Source of the DNA: JBKEDF01 sp047975325
GTDB lineage: Bacteria; Pseudomonadota; Alphaproteobacteria; Rhodobacterales; Rhodobacteraceae
Direction: 5' to 3'
Length of the DNA: 64,000 nt
Assembly (NCBI GenBank): GCA_047975325.1
Contig: JBKEDF010000050.1
Location: 17,494 to 81,493, forward strand
Part shown: piece by piece, positions 34,624 to 43,658 of the stretch
How positions within the stretch are numbered: position 1 is the stretch's first letter
How the letters are laid out: every line of letters starts with the position of its first letter
Program-made: the position numbers and the translations under genes
Notes under the pieces: generated by a model
What the model was told of the DNA's origin: nothing
The model's database searches: none
The model's input: the letters and a program-made list of their open reading frames with translations, nothing else

Positions 34624-35276
34624 ATTTCATGGCGATGCTGATCGAACGGTTGCGCCAGATCGCAGATCTGGGCGGCCCGGTGGTGCTTATCCTGCTGGCG
34701 GTGTCGGTGCTGACAGCGGCAGTGGTGTTTTACAAGATCTGGCAATTCAGTGCGGCCCATGTCGGCGGTCACGCCGCACTTGGTCAGGCCGTCGCAGCCT
34801 GGGATGCGGGCGACCGCACCGCCGCGCGCAGCAAACTTGCCCAATCGCGCAGCTATCTGCGGGATGTGATCGACATGGCGATGGATGGCCGCGCAGACCG
34901 CGCGCGGCTGGAGGCAGAGGCCGAAACCCGCTTTGCCCGGCTGGAAGCGGGATTTCGGGTGCTGGATATCGTGGCGCAGATGGCCCCGCTTCTGGGGTTG
35001 TTCGGCACGGTTCTGGGGATGATTTCTGCCTTTCAGGCCCTGCAGGATGCCGGCACGCAGGTTGATCCCTCATTGCTGGCGGGCGGGATATGGGTTGCAC
35101 TGATGACCACGGCAGTCGGGCTTGGCGTGGCCATGCCCAGTTCACTGGTGCTGAACTGGTTCGAGGCACGGATGGAACGCGAAAGGATTTTTGCCGAACG
35201 GGCCATCCATACCATCCTTTCCCCAAGCGGCAAGGCGCCGGCCATCCGGACAGAGGCCATTCACGCCCATGCGTAA
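34620..35276 (+). CDS. exbB: ExbB/TolQ-family proton channel subunit
   Basis: 218 residues with three predicted membrane segments: about residues 18-43 (LGGPVVLILLAVSVLTAAVVFYKI), 120-143 (QMAPLLGLFGTVLGMISAFQAL) and 155-178. The MAPLLGLFGTVLGMI and MTTAVGLGVAMPS segments form the conserved MotA/TolQ/ExbB channel core. With ExbD it converts proton motive force into movement of TonB. Located inside the heme locus, it probably serves all TonB receptors of this window. Overlaps the preceding gene by four bases and exbD by eight. Confidence 0.92.
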   Translation: MNFMAMLIERLRQIADLGGPVVLILLAVSVLTAAVVFYKIWQFSAAHVGGHAALGQAVAAWDAGDRTAARSKLAQSRSYLRDVIDMAMDGRADRARLEAEAETRFARLEAGFRVLDIVAQMAPLLGLFGTVLGMISAFQALQDAGTQVDPSLLAGGIWVALMTTAVGLGVAMPSSLVLNWFEARMERERIFAERAIHTILSPSGKAPAIRTEAIHAHA

Positions 35277-35652
35277 GGCCCGAAAACGCCGCCTGCTTTC
35301 GATGACTTCATTGATCGATGTCATCTTCCTGCTGCTGCTGTTCTTCATGTTGTCTTCCACCTTTTCCCGCTTTGGTGAGGTGGAACTGACCGCAGCAAGG
35401 GCCGCAGCGGCAGCCCCTGCCGATATCAAACCGGTCTTTTTGCAACTCGGCCCCGATTTCCTGACGATAAATGCCCGCCCCGCGACGATGGAGGATCTCG
35501 CGTCACAGCTGCGGGTCAATCAGGCGCCGGACACGGCCATCCCGGTGATCGTGGCCCTGAAACCCGAAGTCAGCGCCCAGCGGCTGACCGACTTGCTGGT
35601 AGTGCTGCGCGGGGTTGAGGGCGTGCAACCAACCGTCCTGGAGGCAACATGA
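35269..35652 (+). CDS. exbD: ExbD/TolR-family protein, first copy (with membrane aspartate)
   Basis: 127 residues: short basic cytoplasmic tail, one membrane span (about residues 15-35, LIDVIFLLLLFFMLSSTF) and a periplasmic domain. Asp17 in the span matches the single protonatable aspartate essential for ExbD/TolR function. The ATG at 35269 overlaps exbB by eight bases and gives the canonical N-terminus; an upstream start at 35191 lies wholly inside exbB. A second ExbD-like gene follows immediately. Confidence 0.9.
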   Translation: MRKARKRRLLSMTSLIDVIFLLLLFFMLSSTFSRFGEVELTAARAAAAAPADIKPVFLQLGPDFLTINARPATMEDLASQLRVNQAPDTAIPVIVALKPEVSAQRLTDLLVVLRGVEGVQPTVLEAT

Positions 35653-36035
35653 AACGCCGCCTGCCGCGCCGGAAACCGGAACCGACCATCGCGCTGATCA
35701 ATATTGTCTTTCTGATGCTGATCTTCTTTCTGGTTGCGGGCACCCTGGCCCGTCCGGTTGACCGGGACCTCAATCTGGTGCGGGTGGCCGATCTGGATCA
35801 GGCCCCACCGCCCGATGCGCTGGTGCTGCATGCCGATGGCCAGATCAGCCATGAAGGCAGGATCATCGAGGATCTTGCCGGTTATCTTTCCGGTGAAAAC
35901 ACCGTAGACGGGAAAGCCATCAGGCTCCTGCCCGATCGCGACGCCCCGGCGGAGGCCCTGATCACCCTTGGCGCAACCCTGCGGGAAAGTGGCGCGGAGC
36001 GCGTGCTGATCGTCACCGAAAGGGGGCTGGAATGA
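35649..36035 (+). CDS. ExbD/TolR-family protein, second copy (membrane aspartate replaced by asparagine)
   Basis: 128 residues with the same architecture as the preceding ExbD. The membrane span reads ALINIVFLMLIFFLVAGTL: at the position of the essential aspartate there is Asn18, which cannot be protonated. Because ExbB5-ExbD2 complexes contain two ExbD chains, this copy could pair with the first to make a heterodimer with only one proton-carrying residue. It overlaps the neighbouring genes by four bases on each side. The family call is secure; the heterodimer is inference. Confidence 0.87.
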   Translation: MKRRLPRRKPEPTIALINIVFLMLIFFLVAGTLARPVDRDLNLVRVADLDQAPPPDALVLHADGQISHEGRIIEDLAGYLSGENTVDGKAIRLLPDRDAPAEALITLGATLRESGAERVLIVTERGLE

Positions 36036-36898
36036 TCGCCTCATCCCGTCTGGCCAAGCTTCTGGCACTTGGCCTGGCAATTTCGGCCCATGCCAGCATG
36101 GCCCTGATGATGCCCCCGCCCGAAGAGGCGGAAATGGAAGGCCAGAGCGGCGGGATCGAGGCTCGGCTCGGGTCATCCTTTGCCGATCTGGCCGCAGGCG
36201 TTGAGACAGCCCGGGAAGCGCCGGACCGGCTGGAACCCGTTACCCCCGAAACGGTTGCCGCCACCAGCACCGCAAAGCCGCTTGCCCCCAAAACCCCGGT
36301 GGCAGCCAGACCACCCGATCCGACACCCCACCCCAGCCAACCGGCAAGCGAACAGATCGCGGCATTGCAACCCGCCCCCACGCCACCACAGCCCGTGGAT
36401 CCGTCGGTTGCGCAAAAACCGGAACTGGAAACCCTGCAGGCGGAACCGGAACCACCAGTATCATCCCCCAAACCGCGCCAGCGGCCCGCCAGGGCCCAGC
36501 CACCCGCCCAAACGCAACCGAAGGAACAACCCAGGGGGAATTCCAACAGCAATGCCCGCGCCGGACAGCAGGATGGCAAGGAAAAGGCCCCCACGACAAG
36601 CAGCGGCGTAGGCGGGCAGAAACGGGAAACCGGAAATGCCGCGGCTTCGAACTATCCCGGGCTGGTGATGCGGAAACTGTCACGTGTTCCGCGTCCGCGT
36701 GTCGGAGCCCGTGGTGCTGCGGTCATCGCCTTTCAGGTTTCCGCAAATGGCGGGCTGGCAGCCGTTTCACTTGCCAGAAGCTCCGGCTCCGGTGAACTGG
36801 ACCGCGCGGCCCTGCGGCTTGTGAAACGCGCAGCCCCCTTCCCCAAACCGCCCGCCGGGGCGCAGCGGTCCTTTTCCATCCAGATCAAGGGGCGCTGA
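36032..36898 (+). CDS. tonB: TonB-family energy transducer
   Basis: 288 residues. N-terminal membrane anchor (about residues 7-27), then a long proline/alanine/glutamine-rich spacer (about 65-195) able to span the periplasm, and the C-terminal TonB domain (about 208-288) beginning YPGLVMRKLSRVPRPR and containing GAAVIAFQVSANGGLAAVSLARSSGSGELDRAAL. It transmits energy from ExbB/ExbD to outer-membrane receptors. Last gene of the operon, convergent with livF 29 bp away. The proline-rich spacer accounts for its biased codon use. Confidence 0.9.
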   Translation: MIASSRLAKLLALGLAISAHASMALMMPPPEEAEMEGQSGGIEARLGSSFADLAAGVETAREAPDRLEPVTPETVAATSTAKPLAPKTPVAARPPDPTPHPSQPASEQIAALQPAPTPPQPVDPSVAQKPELETLQAEPEPPVSSPKPRQRPARAQPPAQTQPKEQPRGNSNSNARAGQQDGKEKAPTTSSGVGGQKRETGNAAASNYPGLVMRKLSRVPRPRVGARGAAVIAFQVSANGGLAAVSLARSSGSGELDRAALRLVKRAAPFPKPPAGAQRSFSIQIKGR

Positions 36899-36927
36899 AA
36901 CCACGCGCCCCCTGCCTGGCCTTGGTG

Positions 36928-37653
36928 TCAGGCCGCATCCCCTTCGATATGCCCACCAAGGAAAAGCTGCCCGACCCGGGGATCTGCCAGAAGCGTATCG
37001 GCCTTGTCGAACATGCGGGTCTGGCCCAGTTCCAGCACCAGACCATAATCCGACATCGCCAGCGCAGCCTTGGCATTCTGTTCCACCATCAGGATGGTCA
37101 CACCCTGATCGCGCAGGCGGATCAGGGTCTGGAATACCTCCTGCACCAGATTGGGCGAAAGCCCGATGGAAGGTTCGTCAATCAGGATCAGCTTGGGATC
37201 GAGTAACAGCGCGCGGGCAATCTCAAGCTGCTTTTGCTGTCCGCCCGAAAGTTCGATCGCCTTCTGATCCTTGCGTTCGCGCAGCATCGGGAACTGATCC
37301 ATCACCTGTTCCATCCGCGCCCTGACACTGGTCTGGTCCCTTGCGGTGATCCCGCCAAGTTCAAGATTGTGCAACACCGAAAGCTGCGGCACGACATTCC
37401 GGCCCTGCGGCACATAGGTCACGCCACGATTGATCATTTCCGCCGGACGTTTGCGGGTCACATCCTCACCTTCCAGCAGGATCTGCCCGGAATGGATGCT
37501 GAGCAAACCGAACACGGCCTTGAAAACCGTGGATTTCCCCGCGCCATTCGGCCCGATCACCGTGGTGATCGAGGCTTTCGGAACCGCAAAGCTCGTCTCG
37601 TTCAGGATGACAATGCGGCCGTAACCGCCGGTGAGGTTCTTCAATTCCAGCAT
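36928..37653 (-). CDS. Branched-chain amino-acid-type ABC transporter ATP-binding protein LivF-like
   Basis: 241 residues, the standard LivF size. Walker A GPNGAGKST near residue 34, signature LSGGQQKQLEIARALL near residue 137, Walker B LILIDEPSIGLSP and H-loop MVEQNAKAALA, the last characteristic of LivF. Works with LivG to drive the HAAT-type importer encoded upstream. Substrate is probably not a branched-chain amino acid, judging from the associated AroE-like and ring-modifying genes. Confidence 0.88.
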   Translation of the reverse strand: MLELKNLTGGYGRIVILNETSFAVPKASITTVIGPNGAGKSTVFKAVFGLLSIHSGQILLEGEDVTRKRPAEMINRGVTYVPQGRNVVPQLSVLHNLELGGITARDQTSVRARMEQVMDQFPMLRERKDQKAIELSGGQQKQLEIARALLLDPKLILIDEPSIGLSPNLVQEVFQTLIRLRDQGVTILMVEQNAKAALAMSDYGLVLELGQTRMFDKADTLLADPRVGQLFLGGHIEGDAA

Positions 37654-37654
37654 C

Positions 37655-38401
37655 TCATCCCCCCAGATAGGCGTCGATAACCATCTGGTTCGATCGGATT
37701 TCCTCCGGCGTCCCCTCGGCGATGATCTCCCCCTGCGCCAGCACGATGATACGGGTGCAAAGGGACATGACGAATTCCATGTTATGTTCGATCACCACAA
37801 ACGTGGTGCCATGATCGCGATTATAGGTCACCAGGCGTTCCTTCAGATGCGCCAGCATTGTCAGGTTCACCCCGCCTGCGGGTTCATCCAGAAGCACGAT
37901 CCCCGGACCCGCCATAAAGGCCATTGCCGCATCGACAAGCTTTTGCTGCCCATAGGACAGCGCGCCCGCCTCGGTATCGCGATAGGGGGCAAGATTGAAG
38001 AAGTCGATCAACTGTTCGGCCTTTTCGGTCAGCCCGGCATCGGGCACGCCAAACAGCCGTGACAACATCGAACCTTCATGTTCCTGCCCGGCAAGGATCA
38101 CATTGTCGAGCACGGTCATCTTGGGAAAGACCGAAAGCTGCTGAAAGGTGCGCCCCACCCCCATCAGCGACAGATCCGCAGGACGCACCCCATCGGTGGA
38201 CTGGCCATTGATTTCACAATGGCCCCCATTCGGGCGCAACTGCCCGAGGATGCAGTTGAACAAGGTGGATTTCCCCGATCCATTCGGCCCGATAAGACCC
38301 AGGATTTCCCCCTTATGGACATCGAAGCTCACATCATGAACAGCGCGGATTCCACCAAAATGCCTGGAGATATTGCGGACCGAAAGGATTGGCGCATTCA
38401 T
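37655..38401 (-). CDS. ABC transporter ATP-binding protein LivG-like
   Basis: 248 residues. Walker A GPNGSGKST near residue 38, signature LSYGQQKLVDAAMAFM (canonical LivG wording LSYGQQ), Walker B IVLLDEPAGGVN and H-loop VVIEHNMEFVM. Only one base separates it from livF, and its start overlaps the livM stop, so the four transporter components are translationally coupled. Confidence 0.88.
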   Translation of the reverse strand: MNAPILSVRNISRHFGGIRAVHDVSFDVHKGEILGLIGPNGSGKSTLFNCILGQLRPNGGHCEINGQSTDGVRPADLSLMGVGRTFQQLSVFPKMTVLDNVILAGQEHEGSMLSRLFGVPDAGLTEKAEQLIDFFNLAPYRDTEAGALSYGQQKLVDAAMAFMAGPGIVLLDEPAGGVNLTMLAHLKERLVTYNRDHGTTFVVIEHNMEFVMSLCTRIIVLAQGEIIAEGTPEEIRSNQMVIDAYLGG

Positions 38402-39372
38402 AGCTGGAACCCCTTTTCCATATCGCGGCGCGTCTCATGGCGGGGACGAAACCTGTCCCATACCTTCTGGCTCAGCCCGATCAGCCCGTTGGGCGACCAG
38501 ACCATCAGCACGATCACCAACAGCGCATAGATGATAAGGTAATACCCTTCGGTGAAACGCAGCACCTCCGGCAGCAGGATGACCACCGCCGCACCCAGCA
38601 TCGGACCAAAGAAAAAGCCCGAACCGCCCACGACCACGATCAGCAGGATCTTCAACGAATGGATCAGTGCAAAACTGCCCGGTTCGATAAACTGCACCTG
38701 CGGCGATTGCAGCGCACCGGCAAGCCCCCCGAAGGCGGAGCCGATGGCAAAGGCCAGAAGCGTCTGGCGGCGGATCTTGAGGCCAAGGCTTTCGGCCCTG
38801 ATCGGGTTTTCCCGCAACGCCTTGAAGGCCCGCCCCCAGGGTGAACGCAGGATCCACCACATGACCCCGACAGCCACCAGGAAACAAACCAGCGCAAAGT
38901 AATAGAAATTCAGGTTGCTATCGGTGGATATCCCAAAAAAGGACGGTCGCGGCATGCCGATCAGCCCGAAGGAACCCCCGGTGATTTCCTCCTCATTGCG
39001 CAGCACAAGAAAAAGCAGCGTGTTGAAGGCCAGCGTCACGAAGGCCAGAAAATGGTGCTGAACCCGCAACGCAGGCCACCCCAGCAACAGCCCCACCGCA
39101 AAACAGGAACTGATCGCCACCAGGGCCGCGGCAATCCACGGCACACCGGCCAATGTCATCAGCGCGGTGACATAGGCGCCGATCCCCATGAACCCGGCCT
39201 GTGCCAGGCTCACCTGCCCGGCATAGCCCAGGGTCAGGTTCAGCCCCATCGCCGATATGGAAAACAAAAGCCAAGAGGTCAGCGTATAGATAATGTAATT
39301 GCCCTGCCCGATGGGCGCCGCAATCAGGAGCACAATGCCCAAGGTGACAAGAATGATCTGTATGCGGGTCAT
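38398..39372 (-). CDS. ABC transporter permease LivM-like
   Basis: 324 residues with about ten predicted spans. The segment GYAGQVSLAQAGFMGIGAYVTALM near residue 50-73 and FKALRENPIRAESLGLKI near residue 195, the cytoplasmic ATPase-docking loop, are typical of LivM. Overlaps livH by four bases. With LivH it forms the inner-membrane channel of a HAAT-family importer. Confidence 0.9.
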   Translation of the reverse strand: MTRIQIILVTLGIVLLIAAPIGQGNYIIYTLTSWLLFSISAMGLNLTLGYAGQVSLAQAGFMGIGAYVTALMTLAGVPWIAAALVAISSCFAVGLLLGWPALRVQHHFLAFVTLAFNTLLFLVLRNEEEITGGSFGLIGMPRPSFFGISTDSNLNFYYFALVCFLVAVGVMWWILRSPWGRAFKALRENPIRAESLGLKIRRQTLLAFAIGSAFGGLAGALQSPQVQFIEPGSFALIHSLKILLIVVVGGSGFFFGPMLGAAVVILLPEVLRFTEGYYLIIYALLVIVLMVWSPNGLIGLSQKVWDRFRPRHETRRDMEKGFQL

Positions 39373-40247
39373 ACCGTGCGTCCTTCCTTGGTTCCCAGCA
39401 ACCCTTCAGGGCGCAACAGGATAATTCCAATCAGCAGGATCAGCGGCATCGCGGCGCGATATTCCGCAGAAATATAGACCGCCGAAAGATTGTCGATCAC
39501 CCCGATCAGCAACCCACCCACCAGCGCACCGCGGATCTGGTTGAACCCGCCCACGATTGCCGCGATGAAAGCCACAAGGCCCAGCGTTTCCCCATTGGAA
39601 AACTTTGCCAGATAGATCGGGGAAATCAGGACCGAGGCGATGGTCGCCAGCGCGGCATTGATGAGAAAGGTGTACATCACCATTCGTTTCACATCGACAC
39701 CAAGGATTTCCGCAACCTGAGGGTTTTGCGCCGAGGCCTGCATACAACGCCCCGTCCGCGTCCGCGTCAGGAAAAACTGCAAACCCCCGATGGCCAGCAT
39801 CGATACAATCAGATTCCCGATATCCTGAAGCGAAACGCTCGCCCCGCCGATATTGTAAACCGTGGCCGGAAAGATCGGCGGAAAGGGCTGTGCCGTGGCG
39901 CCATAGAATTCCTTGACACTTTCCTTCATCAGAAGACCAAGCGCGATGGTCGCGATCACCAGCGGCAATGTTCCATGCGGCAGCATCGGCTCCACAATCA
40001 GTTTCTTGAAGGCAGCCCCAAGGATCAGGAGCGACAGGACCAGCGCAAACAGGATTGCGGGCCACATTGACAACCCCAGGAAATTCATGCCGATCAGCAC
40101 GAAAAAGGCCGGGAGCATGACGAATTCGCCCTGCGCGAAATTGATGGTTTGGGAGGCCTGCCACAATAGCGTGAAACCAACGGCGGCAAGGGCGTAGATG
40201 GATCCGGCAGCCAGGCCGGAAACGAGGATCTGGATAAGCTCAGCCAT
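39369..40247 (-). CDS. ABC transporter permease LivH-like
   Basis: 292 residues with about eight predicted spans. GLAAGSIYALAAVGFTLLWQASQTINFAQGEFVML in the first 45 residues is diagnostic for LivH, and RCMQASAQNPQVAEILGVDVKRM near residue 185 is its docking loop. A strong hairpin lies between this gene and the binding-protein gene upstream. Confidence 0.9.
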   Translation of the reverse strand: MAELIQILVSGLAAGSIYALAAVGFTLLWQASQTINFAQGEFVMLPAFFVLIGMNFLGLSMWPAILFALVLSLLILGAAFKKLIVEPMLPHGTLPLVIATIALGLLMKESVKEFYGATAQPFPPIFPATVYNIGGASVSLQDIGNLIVSMLAIGGLQFFLTRTRTGRCMQASAQNPQVAEILGVDVKRMVMYTFLINAALATIASVLISPIYLAKFSNGETLGLVAFIAAIVGGFNQIRGALVGGLLIGVIDNLSAVYISAEYRAAMPLILLIGIILLRPEGLLGTKEGRTV

Positions 40248-40281
40248 GCGCGTTCCTCATTGAGCTTGCAGGAAAATGAAA

Positions 40282-40316
40282 GGCGGGCGCGGCGCGGGAG
40301 CTGGCGCCGGCCCGCC
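40282..40316 (-). terminator. Strong hairpin between the LivK-like and LivH-like genes
   Basis: Arms GGCGGGC(G)CGGCGC and GCGCCG-GCCCGCC pair over 13 bp with one bulged base and an 8-base loop, 8 bases after the binding-protein stop. On the minus strand it is followed by TTTCATTTTCC, so partial termination is likely, lowering membrane-gene expression relative to the binding protein. Confidence 0.7.
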
Positions 40317-40324
40317 GGATGTCG

Positions 40325-41452
40325 TCAGTTCGGCGGCAGGATGGCCTTGACCACCTGAGTGCCGTTTTCAACCTCGACGACAAAGCTTTCGCGCGCCATC
40401 TCGCCTGTTTCATCCCAGCTGACATCCATCAACACGCCGGGGCATTCCTCCACCGTCAGGGTCAGGCCATGCATCTTGTCCGCAAGGGCCTGGCTGTTCG
40501 CCTCACCGATCATCTCGGTCACGCATTTGATGACATAGGCGGCGGTATAGCCCTTGATGGCGTTGTGATCGGGCGTGTATTCGTAGATCGTCTTGAATTT
40601 CTCGACCATCTCCTTCATCGCGGGTATATCGGCATCCGGTGTCAGGCCGACATGGCCCTGCGCACCATTGGCAGCCTCGCCCGCCAGTTCGATCACCTTG
40701 TGGCCGATCAGCGTCGTTTCCCCCAAAAGCGGCATTTCAACACCCTGTTTCCGTGCCTCACGCAGGAAACGGGCGCTTTCCTCTTCGGTCAGATATACGA
40801 AGGCCGCATCCGCATCCGCGCCCTTCAGCTTCACGACATCGGCGGAAAAATCCGTCTGGGCCTGTTCGGTCGGGATATCCTCGGTTACCTCGATCCCGGC
40901 TGCCTTGACCTCATCCATGAAGGCCGTATAGCCGCCCTTGCCGAATTCGGTATTGGCCCAGACCACGGCGGCTTTCTTCACCCCCAGTTCATCGACCATG
41001 TATTTCACAAGCTTCGGCACGCCCTTTTGCGACCCGAACGCGGTGCGAAAGATATAAGGGTTGTTCATCGAAGTGATGGAAGGCGCCTCTGACCCGGTAA
41101 ACTGCGGGATCCCGGCCTGTTTGGCCACAAGCATGTTGACCACGGTGGAAGAGGAAAACACCGTACCCGTGATGGCGTAGATGCCATCATCGATCGCCTT
41201 CTGAACCATCGCGCGGCTGACCTGCGGATCGGTCTGGCTGTCATATTCCAGAAGCTCGATCTGTTCACCCAGAACGCCGCCGGCGGCATTTATTTCCTCA
41301 AACCCCATCTTCACGCCATCGCGGAAATTCGTGCCTGCCGCCGCACCCGCGCCGGAAAGCTCCACGATGGAGCCGATCTTGATTTCCGCCAGCGCGGGCA
41401 TCGCCCCCAAGGCGAAAGCCGTCGCCGCAGTCCCGATCAATTTGCCAATCAT
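40325..41452 (-). CDS. Periplasmic substrate-binding protein, LivK/branched-chain amino-acid (HAAT) family
   Basis: 375 residues. Signal peptide MIGKLIGTAATAFALGAMPALA, then the family opening EIKIGSIVELSGAGAAAGTNFRDGVKMGFEEINAAGGV. GGGAGAAA upstream of the ATG at 41452 decides the start; an earlier in-frame start at 41542 would add 30 residues before the signal peptide. HAAT-type binding proteins also carry aromatic and alicyclic acids; the neighbouring genes suggest a hydroxylated ring acid. The 153 bp to the AroE-like gene contain no other gene. Confidence 0.88.
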   Translation of the reverse strand: MIGKLIGTAATAFALGAMPALAEIKIGSIVELSGAGAAAGTNFRDGVKMGFEEINAAGGVLGEQIELLEYDSQTDPQVSRAMVQKAIDDGIYAITGTVFSSSTVVNMLVAKQAGIPQFTGSEAPSITSMNNPYIFRTAFGSQKGVPKLVKYMVDELGVKKAAVVWANTEFGKGGYTAFMDEVKAAGIEVTEDIPTEQAQTDFSADVVKLKGADADAAFVYLTEEESARFLREARKQGVEMPLLGETTLIGHKVIELAGEAANGAQGHVGLTPDADIPAMKEMVEKFKTIYEYTPDHNAIKGYTAAYVIKCVTEMIGEANSQALADKMHGLTLTVEECPGVLMDVSWDETGEMARESFVVEVENGTQVVKAILPPN

Positions 41453-41605
41453 GCGTTTTCTCCCTATGTGATCTCCGGATTTCTTGAAATCGGCCCGGGT
41501 ACCATCCGGCAAGGCCCCAGCCCAACCCTGTGCCGGATCCATCCCGGCACCGGTATTTTCTTACCCGCACTGATGGTGCGCCGGGGTCTGGTACCCCGAT
41601 GTACC

Positions 41606-42418
41606 TCATGCGTCGATCTTGCGAACTCCCATCAGGATTTCCGTCAAAAGCTCCGCCTGCGCATGAAACATGGACAGGCCTGGCATCGTCCCGCAGCCTT
41701 TCGCACGGGCCGCCGCAATCAGGGGCGGCACTGCCGGACGGGTCACCACATCGCCGACGAATTGACCGGCCTCAAGATAGTCGGTTTCAATCGGCAACGG
41801 ATCATCTTCGCGCATTCCCAGCGGTGTCGCATTGGCAACCAGCGCAAAACCGCGCGGATCGGCACTGCCCGCGCGAATGCGGCCCGGAAAGATCCCGTCA
41901 AGTCTGGCAATCAAGGCGTCGCGACGGCCTGTATCGATATCATGCAGGGCCAGTTCCGACGCGCCGGCATGCAGGATCTCATAGGCGATGGCGGAACCCG
42001 CCCCACCCGCGCCGACCAGAAGCGCGGGCTTGCCCGATACGTCGAAACCCGCGGCCTTCACACCCGCGATAAACCCCTGCCCATCGGTTGCATCCCCAAC
42101 CCAGCCATCCGAATCGCGGATCATGATATTCACCGCATTTGCCGCCTGCGCCCGCTTGCTGACCCGCGCGCAGAATTTCAGGCTTGGCCCCTTGTGCGGG
42201 ACGGTCACGACAAAGCCGGGGCAGTTCTGCACCGTAGCGGCCTGCGACATCCAGTCCGAAAGGTCCTCGGGCAACACATGGATGGGCACCACCATCCCGT
42301 TGAAACCGCGATCCGCCATGATCTGGCTTAGCCCGCCGGGCGATTTCACCTGTGCGATCGGATGACCCACAATCGGAAAAAATGCGGTTTCGCCGTCAAT
42401 ACGCAACGGTTTCGACAT
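41606..42418 (-). CDS. Shikimate/quinate dehydrogenase (AroE) family protein with altered substrate pocket
   Basis: 270 residues from the ATG at 42418 (GGGAGGAGC upstream). Catalytic lysine and aspartate are kept in VTVPHKG and ATDGQG, and the NADP-binding loop is VGAGGAGSA. Substrate-contact positions differ from biosynthetic AroE: the serine pair of the PIxHSxSP loop reads PIAQVKSP (first serine is Val24), the asparagine before TVPHK is valine, and NTDG is ATDG. This points to a catabolic dehydrogenase acting on a shikimate- or quinate-like alcohol rather than shikimate synthesis. It heads the minus-strand transporter operon, divergent from an IclR regulator. Confidence 0.82.
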   Translation of the reverse strand: MSKPLRIDGETAFFPIVGHPIAQVKSPGGLSQIMADRGFNGMVVPIHVLPEDLSDWMSQAATVQNCPGFVVTVPHKGPSLKFCARVSKRAQAANAVNIMIRDSDGWVGDATDGQGFIAGVKAAGFDVSGKPALLVGAGGAGSAIAYEILHAGASELALHDIDTGRRDALIARLDGIFPGRIRAGSADPRGFALVANATPLGMREDDPLPIETDYLEAGQFVGDVVTRPAVPPLIAAARAKGCGTMPGLSMFHAQAELLTEILMGVRKIDA

Positions 42419-42827
42419 CAGCCTTGCTCCTCCCAATGGCGCGACCTTCAGGATTGCCTCCGTTTGTGAACCAACCATGCCCCCCGTCATCGGGAAATGG
42501 ACGAAAGACGGGAAAGGTTGGACAAAACCGGCGCGTCCCTTCCGGATAACTCTTCGACGGAAGATTACAAAAAATGGAATATCATTCAAGAATAAAATTG
42601 ACTTCCGTAAACTTTCGCGCCTTTATAGCCCCGGAAGCAGGAGACAGGGGTATGTTCAACGGTATTTCAGGCTCTATGACCGAAGTATGGGAAATTGGAC
42701 CCCCCTGCGCCGGATCCCGCATGGGGATGGGATTGCCGCGACTTTTGGTACCATATGGGTCTGTTCCGGTTGATCTTTTCCTGACGATCCCCGACTCTGG
42801 AAACGTGTTCAATAACGGAAACGAGAC
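42419..42827. promoter_or_regulatory. Divergent intergenic region between the AroE-like and IclR genes (no convincing gene)
   Basis: 409 bp without a supported gene. It is AT-richer than its surroundings near 42560-42610. An imperfect dyad TGGAATATCATTCAA at about 42573-42587 resembles an IclR-family operator, and TGGTACCA near 42747 is a short palindrome. An 85-codon open frame (42574-42831) overlaps the IclR start and shows no conserved features. Presumably holds the promoters of both operons. Confidence 0.5.
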
Positions 42828-43658
42828 ATGAGCAGCGTCCTGGAAAAATCTCTCGCAATCATCGAAATGCTGGTGGAGCATCCCGAAGGGCTCCCCGTTA
42901 CCGCAATCGCGAATGAGGCGGGACAACCCGCCAGCGGCGTTCATCGCACGTTGCAGGAACTTTCCCGGCTCGGCTATGTGCGACAGATGCAGGCGCAGGG
43001 GAATTATGCGCTGACGATCCGCCTGCCGGCAATGGGCCTGGGTTTTCTTGCCCGGGCAGGGATCACCGATGTGGCGCAGCCGGTGCTTGATGCCCTGGCC
43101 GATGACAGCGGGGAACTGATCCGGCTTTCGGTAATCGATGACGATCGGCTGATCTGGGTGGCGGTGGCACAGGGGGCAACACGCGGGCTGCGCTACGACC
43201 CCGGTCAGGAACAGGGTGTTGTTGTCCATCTGGCAAGCTCCGCCGGCGGCAAGGCCTGGCTTTCCACCATGACCGATGATGAGGCGCTGGCCCATGTCGG
43301 GGCGCAGGGCATCCTGCGCCAGGCCGATGGCACCGGCCCCAATGCACCGCGCAGCATGACGCTTCTTCTGGAACATCTGGCCGAAGCGCGCGCACGCGGC
43401 TACGCCGTCGCAGTGGACAGCTATATCGCCGGGATGGCAGCGATGGCAGTGCCGGTACGTTATCACCATGACGGTCCCGTCCTGGGGTGCCTGTCCATCG
43501 CCGGACCGGCCGTGCGGATGACTGCCGAACGCATGGCCGAACTTGCCCCGCGCCTTCATGACGCGGCCGGGGAACTGGGCACCGCCGCCGCCGGAACGCG
43601 GTATTTCCAAGCCAATATTCGTGCGCTGGAGGAAAGCGGCACCAGGGCGGTGGGCTAA
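42828..43658 (+). CDS. IclR-family transcriptional regulator of the ring-acid cluster
   Basis: 276 residues. The winged helix-turn-helix covers about residues 1-65 (EGLPVTAIANEAGQPASGVHRTLQELSRLGYV), followed by the GAF-like effector domain (about 85-255) with the family stretch SSAGGKAWLSTMTDDEAL and PVRYHHDGPVLGCLSIAGP. IclR proteins commonly control aromatic and hydroaromatic acid catabolism (PcaR, PobR types). Its stop abuts the flavoprotein start directly (TAAATG), so it is co-transcribed with the enzymes and may also act on the divergent AroE/transporter promoter. Confidence 0.88.
   Translation: MSSVLEKSLAIIEMLVEHPEGLPVTAIANEAGQPASGVHRTLQELSRLGYVRQMQAQGNYALTIRLPAMGLGFLARAGITDVAQPVLDALADDSGELIRLSVIDDDRLIWVAVAQGATRGLRYDPGQEQGVVVHLASSAGGKAWLSTMTDDEALAHVGAQGILRQADGTGPNAPRSMTLLLEHLAEARARGYAVAVDSYIAGMAAMAVPVRYHHDGPVLGCLSIAGPAVRMTAERMAELAPRLHDAAGELGTAAAGTRYFQANIRALEESGTRAVG

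Noticed and set aside
36173..36683. Cys/Gly/Trp- and Arg/Pro-rich open frames within tonB
   Set aside because: By-products of the proline-rich TonB spacer read in other frames.
42574..42831. Possible 85-residue gene before the IclR regulator
   Set aside because: Overlaps the IclR start, lacks a convincing ribosome site or conserved pattern; treated as promoter region.
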